Source of the DNA: Sedimentitalea xiamensis
GTDB taxonomy: Bacteria > Pseudomonadota > Alphaproteobacteria > Rhodobacterales > Rhodobacteraceae
Assembly (NCBI RefSeq): GCF_030164465.1
Contig: NZ_JASNJE010000011.1
Span: 51,003 to 115,002 of the forward strand
Direction of reading: 5' to 3'
Length of the DNA stretch: 64,000 bases
Shown in pieces: positions 59,955 to 64,000 of the stretch; within the stretch, counting starts at the first letter, position 1; every line of letters begins with the position of its first letter. The translations under genes and the position numbers were made by a program. The notes under the pieces were generated by a model. It did not search any database and had not been told where the DNA came from. It was given only the letters and a program-made list of their open reading frames with translations.

Positions 59955-60143
59955 TCAAGGTCTCCGTTTCAGAACTGAAGCGCCGGTGGAACGGTCCATC
60001 GGCAATCTTCGGTAAATATCGGGCGGCCACCAAGCTTTTTCAAGTATTTCCGACGAGTTCGATACGCAAAAATCGACAAATCCGTCCCGCCGCCGGCAGA
60101 TCGGCGGCGGCGGTGGAATTTTCACTGATTCGGCGGCCGGGGA

Positions 60144-60353
60144 TCAGCGTGTCCAGCTGGCCGGCGCGTCCCAGATCGGGCGGCTGGCCTCGATCTCCGC
60201 CTGGGCGCGGGAAATGCCGATGTCGCGGAGCGCGGCGTCGTCCAGCCGCCTGAGCTGCTGGCGCTGCAGCCACAGGCCGTAGGCACGGGCGATGCGGGCG
60301 CCGAGGGAGGGCCGGGCGACCGGCGGGCAACGGGATGCGGCGATATAAGTCAT
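60144..60353 (-). CDS. DUF1127 small Arg-rich protein
   Basis: A 69-residue protein with the DUF1127 (YjiS-like) core ARIARAYGLWLQRQQLRRL and DDAALRDIGISRAQAEIE, with a longer C-terminal tail ending WDAPASWTR. Small DUF1127 proteins influence RNA and phosphate or carbon metabolism in alphaproteobacteria, some by binding RNA. AAAGGGA before the ATG supports the start. It is divergent from a LysR gene and is a likely target of that regulator. Confidence 0.9.
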   Translation of the reverse strand: MTYIAASRCPPVARPSLGARIARAYGLWLQRQQLRRLDDAALRDIGISRAQAEIEASRPIWDAPASWTR

Positions 60354-60396
60354 GGTTCATGTCCCTTTCGATGTTCGTGATGATTTTCATCCGCTC

Positions 60397-60413
60397 AATC
60401 AAATTTCTTGATT
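60397..60413. promoter_or_regulatory. Inverted repeat in the DUF1127/LysR divergent promoter
   Basis: AATCAA-ATTTC-TTGATT: perfect 6-bp arms with a 5-base spacer, about 45 bp before the DUF1127 start and 68 bp before the LysR start. It fits the T-N11-A style of LysR operators, in the expected divergent position. Confidence 0.6.
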
Positions 60414-60480
60414 TATATGGAGGCCTGTGGTTCATTTTGAAAGCAAATGTTTGTTGCTGCATTCATCAAGGATCGTGATA

Positions 60481-61359
60481 TTGCGAAATCTCGACATCAC
60501 CACCCTGCGGTCGTTCGTGGCGGTCGCGGATTCCGGCGGCGTCACTCGCGCCGCCGGGTTCCTGCACCTGACCCAGTCCGCGGTGTCCATGCAGCTGAAA
60601 CGGCTGGAGGAACTGCTGGGCCTGGACCTGCTGGACCGCTCCGGGCGCACCATTGCGCTGACCGCGTCGGGAGAGCAGCTTCTGGCCTATGCGCGGCGGA
60701 TGGTGGCGCTGAACGACGAGGTGATCGGCCGGCTGACGGATCAGGCCTTCGAGGGCGAGATCGTGCTCGGGGTGCCGCATGATATCGTCTACCCGGTGAT
60801 TCCACGGGTCCTGCAGCGGTTCAACACCGCCTATCCGCGGGTGAAGGTGCAACTGGTCACATCCTATACGAAGACGCTGAAACTTCAGTTCTCGCGCGGC
60901 GGGTGCGACCTGATCCTGACCACGGAGGTGGAGCGGACCGGCGACAGCGAGACCGTGGCGGAACGCCCGCTGGTCTGGATCGGGGCGGCAGACGGGTCCG
61001 CCTGGCGGCAACGACCGCTGCGGCTGGCCTTCGGGCGGCATTGCACCTTTCGGCCCAGGGCGATCCAGGCGCTGGACGCGGCGGGAATTGCCTGGGAAAT
61101 GGTGGTGGAAACCGATTCCGACCGGACGATCGAGGCGACGGTGAGCGCGGATCTCGCGGTGCACACGATGATCGAGGGGACGGAGCCGCCCTATCTGCGG
61201 CAGATCGATCACGGCGGCAGCCTGCCCGATCTGCCCGCGCAGATGATCAACCTTTACGGCGCGGATTCGGCGCGCAACCCGATCGTGACCGAACTGGCCG
61301 ATCTGTTGCGCAAGTCCTTCGCGGGCATCAGCGCGCCGCGATTGCAGAGCGTATCCTAG
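60481..61359 (+). CDS. LysR-family transcriptional regulator
   Basis: A 292-residue LTTR: N-terminal winged helix LDITTLRSFVAVADSGGVTR and AAGFLHLTQSAVSMQLKRLE, then a substrate-binding domain beginning GEIVLGVPHDIVYPVIP. I start at TTG 60481 because AAGGA lies eight bases upstream and the protein then begins MRNLDITTLRSF, the usual LTTR N-terminus; GTG 60475 is an alternative. It is divergent from the DUF1127 gene. Its stop TAG shares a CTAG palindrome with the stop of the convergent oxidoreductase gene. Confidence 0.93.
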   Translation: MRNLDITTLRSFVAVADSGGVTRAAGFLHLTQSAVSMQLKRLEELLGLDLLDRSGRTIALTASGEQLLAYARRMVALNDEVIGRLTDQAFEGEIVLGVPHDIVYPVIPRVLQRFNTAYPRVKVQLVTSYTKTLKLQFSRGGCDLILTTEVERTGDSETVAERPLVWIGAADGSAWRQRPLRLAFGRHCTFRPRAIQALDAAGIAWEMVVETDSDRTIEATVSADLAVHTMIEGTEPPYLRQIDHGGSLPDLPAQMINLYGADSARNPIVTELADLLRKSFAGISAPRLQSVS

Positions 61360-62318
61360 TCGCCGATCCGGATCACCACCTTGCCGGTCGATTTGCGGCT
61401 GCGCAGAAGCTCCATCCCGTCCGCGACCCGGTCGAGCGGCAGGATATGGCTGATATGCGGTTTCAGGCGGCCGTCGTCGTGCCAGCCGATCAGGCAGGCC
61501 AGGCTGTCCCGCACCAGGTCGGGGCGGAATTTCATGTAGCCGCCGATATAGAAGCCGAGCACCGACAGGTTCTTGACCAGCAGGTGATTGGCGGGGATCT
61601 GCGGCACCTCGCCGCTGGCAAAGCCGATCGGCAGCAGGCGGCCTTCGGGCTTGCAGGCGCGGAACGCCGCCTTGAACGCCGCCCCGCCGACCGCGTCATA
61701 GACGACATCCGCGCCGCCGAGTTCGAGGACGCGGGCGCGCAGGTCTTCGCTGTCGTCGATCAGGTGGTCGGCCCCGGCGGCCCTGGCGACGGCGAGCTTT
61801 TCCGCGCCGCGCGCATGGGCGATCACGGTCGCGCCCATCAGCTTGCCGATCTCGACCGCGGTCAGCCCGACGCCGCCCGCCGCGCCGGTCACCAGAAGGG
61901 TTTCTCCGGGCTGCATCCGGGCGCGGTGGTTCAGGGCCATGTGGCTGGTTCCGTAGGCGATCTGCAAGGCCGCGGCGTCATCGAAGCTCATCCCGTCGGG
62001 AATGCGGGTGGCCCGGCCGGCGTCGAACACGCCATATTCCGCCAGGCCGCCCTGGCCGGAGAACACCGCGACTCGGTCGCCCACTGCGAGATTGTTGACG
62101 GAATCGCCGGTTTTGGTGACGATTCCCGACAATTCCATCCCAAGCGTGAACGGTGCCTCGGGAATATCCTGATACGTGCCTTTTTGCGTGAGAAGGTCGG
62201 CGAAGTTCAATCCGCACCGCCGGATCGCGACCCCGATCTGTCCCGGTCCGGGGGGCAGGGGCGCAATGTCGCAGAGGCGGGCGGGTCCTCCCGCCTGGGT
62301 GATCCGATAGGCCAGCAT
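61356..62318 (-). CDS. Quinone oxidoreductase-like (zinc-less MDR) protein
   Basis: A 320-residue medium-chain reductase: N-terminal GroES-like part (RRCGLNFADLLTQKGTYQD, PFTLGMELSGIV), the Rossmann motif LVTGAAGGVGLTAVEIGKLMGA in short form GAAGGVG, and RAAGADHLIDDSE. The zinc-binding cysteines are absent, as in QOR. It probably reduces quinones or enals with NADPH. It converges on the LysR gene; their stops share CTAG. Confidence 0.92.
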   Translation of the reverse strand: MLAYRITQAGGPARLCDIAPLPPGPGQIGVAIRRCGLNFADLLTQKGTYQDIPEAPFTLGMELSGIVTKTGDSVNNLAVGDRVAVFSGQGGLAEYGVFDAGRATRIPDGMSFDDAAALQIAYGTSHMALNHRARMQPGETLLVTGAAGGVGLTAVEIGKLMGATVIAHARGAEKLAVARAAGADHLIDDSEDLRARVLELGGADVVYDAVGGAAFKAAFRACKPEGRLLPIGFASGEVPQIPANHLLVKNLSVLGFYIGGYMKFRPDLVRDSLACLIGWHDDGRLKPHISHILPLDRVADGMELLRSRKSTGKVVIRIGD

Positions 62319-62504
62319 GTCAAAACCCTTGTATTTTTGTTGATTTGCGGCCAGTTTGCACCGGGAGTCAAACGACTCGGCGTGAATCGGCGGCGGCGGG
62401 ATGGTTCTGTCCTTTCGGGCCGCTGGTTGGGAAGTTTTTCCGGATTTTGGGCAGAGAGCCGCCGATTTTCCCGACGCTCTCCCGTTTTCCGAGAATCTCG
62501 CAAC

Positions 62505-62532
62505 TTGAATTCAACCAGAAAGCCCGTAGTAT
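62505..62532 (+). promoter_or_regulatory. Candidate promoter for the XRE regulator
   Basis: TTGAAT (62505-62510), a 16-bp spacer and TAGTAT (62527-62532), 126 bp before the regulator start. The surrounding 339-bp gap (62319-62657) contains no gene or recognisable RNA; the leader is G-rich near 62580-62590. Confidence 0.45.
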
Positions 62533-62657
62533 TCCGGCGATGGCTGTGCTCGGGTCTTGGAATAGGGACTCGGCAAGGTGTGGGGGGGTAGTCTGTGGTT
62601 GCAGGCTGATCCACGCGCGGGGCCTGAAGGGTAAATGGTATGGTAAAGGAGAAACGT

Positions 62658-63029
62658 ATGACTCATCCTGTGGACGTGCATGTCGGCAAACGGGTGCGGC
62701 ACCGCCGGTGGCTGATCGGAATGACGCAGCAACAACTGGCGGAGCAGGTTGGAATCAAGTTCCAGCAGATCCAGAAATATGAGACCGGAGCGAACCGCAT
62801 CAGCGCGTCACGGCTTTGGGACATCGCGGACGCGCTGGGGGTGGAGGTCAGTTTCTTCTTCGAAGGATTGCAGGACGCGGAAAAGGAAGAGGCCGGGGAC
62901 GCGGTTCTGCCCGCCGACCTGATGGGCGACAAGGAAGCGCTGGATCTGGTCCGCTCCTATTATGCGATTCCCGAGAACCAGCGACGGCGCCTGTTCGAAC
63001 TGGCGCGCGTGCTCAGCGACGTCGCCTGA
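62658..63029 (+). CDS. XRE-family helix-turn-helix regulator
   Basis: A 123-residue regulator with a Cro/CI-type HTH at about residues 10-66 (GMTQQQLAEQVGIKFQQIQK, NRISASRLWDIADALGV) and a short C-terminal helix pair (DKEALDLVRSYYAIPENQRR). This compact form with the FFFEGL junction is common and multi-copy in Rhodobacterales. AAAGGAG seven bases before ATG 62658 sets the start. Its target is unknown; the downstream gene hisN is 48 bp away. Confidence 0.92.
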   Translation: MTHPVDVHVGKRVRHRRWLIGMTQQQLAEQVGIKFQQIQKYETGANRISASRLWDIADALGVEVSFFFEGLQDAEKEEAGDAVLPADLMGDKEALDLVRSYYAIPENQRRRLFELARVLSDVA

Positions 63030-63077
63030 CGGGCGGCCTGCTTGAACAATCCGCTCTGGGATGTCAGGTGATCCCGC

Positions 63078-63884
63078 ATGACATCCCGATCTATCACCGA
63101 CCTGCAACTGGCGCATCTGCTCGCGGACGCGGCGCGTGAAACGATTCTGCCGTATTTCCGGCGGTCCGGGCAGGGGCTGGAGAACAAGGACCTCGAAGGG
63201 TTCGATCCGGTCACGGCCGCCGACCGGGCGGCGGAACGGGCGATGCGCGACCTGCTGCGGCAGCATCGCCCCGAGGACGGGATCTGGGGCGAGGAATTCG
63301 GCCGGATCGACGGGACGTCCGGGCGACAATGGGTCCTGGACCCGATCGACGGCACCCGCGCCTTCATCAGCGGAACGCCGACCTGGGGGGTCCTGATCGC
63401 GCTGGCCGCCGATGACGGGCCGCCGGTGCTGGGGCTCATCGACCAGCCATATACCGGCGAACGGTTCACCGGTGGCCCTGACATCGCCGAAATGACCGGC
63501 CCGCTGGGCAGAAGGCCGCTGGCGACGAAACCCGGCCGGACCCTGGACCAGGCGATCCTGTTCACGACCTTTCCCGAAGTCGGCAGCCCTGCGGAGCGGG
63601 CCGGATTCGACGCCGTGGCCCAACAGGTCCGGCTGACCCGTTATGGCATGGATTGCTATGCCTACGCCCTGCTGGCGGCGGGGCATATCGACCTGGTGAT
63701 CGAGGCGGGGCTCAACGCCTATGACATCCAGGCCCCGATCGCGGTGATCGAGGCGGCGGGCGGCGTCGTCACCGACTGGCAGGGGCGGCCGGCGCATGGC
63801 GGCGGGCGGGTGTTGGCCGCGGCCAATGCCGGGCTGCATGCCCTTGCCCTTGCCATCCTGAAACAGACGCCGGAAGACTGGTAG
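63078..63884 (+). CDS. hisN: Histidinol-phosphatase, inositol-monophosphatase family
   Basis: A 268-residue IMPase-fold phosphatase: FDPVTAADRAAERAM, the acidic GEEFG (Glu72/73), the metal motif WVLDPIDGTRAF with Asp88 and Asp91, and the C-terminal NAYDIQAPIAVIEAAGG with the third Asp. The FISGTPTWGVLIAL stretch after the motif is typical of HisN-type histidinol phosphatases, which complete histidine synthesis. Inositol or other sugar phosphates remain possible. It lies downstream of the XRE regulator. Confidence 0.88.
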   Translation: MTSRSITDLQLAHLLADAARETILPYFRRSGQGLENKDLEGFDPVTAADRAAERAMRDLLRQHRPEDGIWGEEFGRIDGTSGRQWVLDPIDGTRAFISGTPTWGVLIALAADDGPPVLGLIDQPYTGERFTGGPDIAEMTGPLGRRPLATKPGRTLDQAILFTTFPEVGSPAERAGFDAVAQQVRLTRYGMDCYAYALLAAGHIDLVIEAGLNAYDIQAPIAVIEAAGGVVTDWQGRPAHGGGRVLAAANAGLHALALAILKQTPEDW

Positions 63885-63930
63885 TGGGTCAGTTTGAAAT
63901 CTAGCGCCTCACACGCGCGCGAGGTTCCGT

Positions 63931-63959
63931 TTGCGTCGGATCAGGACTGCACCTATCTT
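63931..63959 (+). promoter_or_regulatory. Candidate promoter for the gene leaving the window
   Basis: TTGCGT (63931-63936), a 17-bp spacer and TATCTT (63954-63959). The first base of the following ATG lies seven bases after the -10, which is where transcription would start, so the mRNA may be leaderless. Confidence 0.5.
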
Positions 63960-63965
63960 ATAGGC

Positions 63966-64000
63966 ATGACAGACAAACCCAAGAGACCCAGAGACGCGAA
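63966..64000 (+). CDS. Partial small protein starting MTDKPKRPRDA
   Basis: Eleven complete codons are visible. The beginning, MTDKPKRPRDA, recalls a family of short basic alphaproteobacterial proteins that start M-x-x-K-P-K-R-P-R-D and continue with a 'histone H1-like' AKK-rich end. This is recognition from memory of a short stretch only. No SD is visible, but a promoter sits immediately upstream. Confidence 0.5.
   Translation, partial: MTDKPKRPRDA

Overview
The window reads as chromosome of a Rhodobacterales alphaproteobacterium (Roseobacter/Paracoccus type). Support comes from the high-GC coding background, dense ATGA/TGATG gene overlaps, GapR and DUF1127 small proteins, an FnrL-type TTGAN5ATCAA-like box, UbiTUV, and many Rhodobacterales-type conserved proteins. 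There is no CRISPR array, tRNA or rRNA that I can see. One structural RNA is present, RNase P RNA (rnpB).

Layout. 0-6.1 kb (minus strand): a low-GC partial gene, a small protein, gatB carrying an atypical low-GC inserted segment, an SDR/membrane-protein pair and pepN. 6.3-9.0 kb: malate synthase G and a GlcG/HbpS-like protein. 9.15-22.3 kb: an accessory-looking block bracketed by two decayed IS5-type transposase fragments in opposite orientation. It holds a tripartite TctBAC importer with two cyclic amidohydrolase-type enzymes, a GntR regulator and an arylmalonate-decarboxylase-like enzyme. It then continues with an NsrR-like regulator, two hemerythrin-domain proteins around a DUF2478 protein, and ubiTUV for oxygen-independent ubiquinone synthesis. 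22.4-31.7 kb: a small membrane protein, gapR, modABC, a conserved hypothetical, an ABC exporter, an acyl-CoA synthetase and a phosphodiesterase-like protein.

32.0-42.4 kb (minus strand): a peptide-type ABC importer (Tat-exported binding protein, two permeases, one fused double ATPase) with a DUF3604 protein after it, and a CocE-type hydrolase, dtd and nitroreductase before it. 42.5-49.2 kb: hsp20, then a six/seven-gene operon of a 29-residue membrane peptide, XpaC, TelA, DUF2927 lipoprotein, a low-GC membrane protein, SPFH-GYF2 protein and a double zinc-ribbon protein. 49.3-57.6 kb: rluB, tadA, a class III cyclase, UPF0173 hydrolase, an MFS transporter, a VOC protein, gatCA, an excalibur lipoprotein and an amidase. 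57.6-64 kb: rnpB, rpmG, a VIT-family transporter, Bax1-like protein, DUF1127/LysR pair, quinone-oxidoreductase-like protein, XRE regulator, hisN and the start of another gene.

How the genes fit together. NsrR-like control, hemerythrins, UbiTUV, molybdate uptake and an FNR-like box all point to a facultative, probably nitrogen-oxide-respiring life. The Tct/amidohydrolase cluster looks like a self-contained module that imports and degrades a carboxylated N-heterocycle of unknown identity.

The observations I rate highest are: a 44-bp intergenic element with a fixed 9-11-11 bp unit spacing present three times (680-723, 31863-31906, 50702-50745); the TelA/XpaC/SPFH operon with its foreign-looking gene; the AMDase-like catalytic layout in the heterocycle cluster, with a candidate operator shared by its two promoters; and a UbiU lacking one expected Fe-S cysteine.
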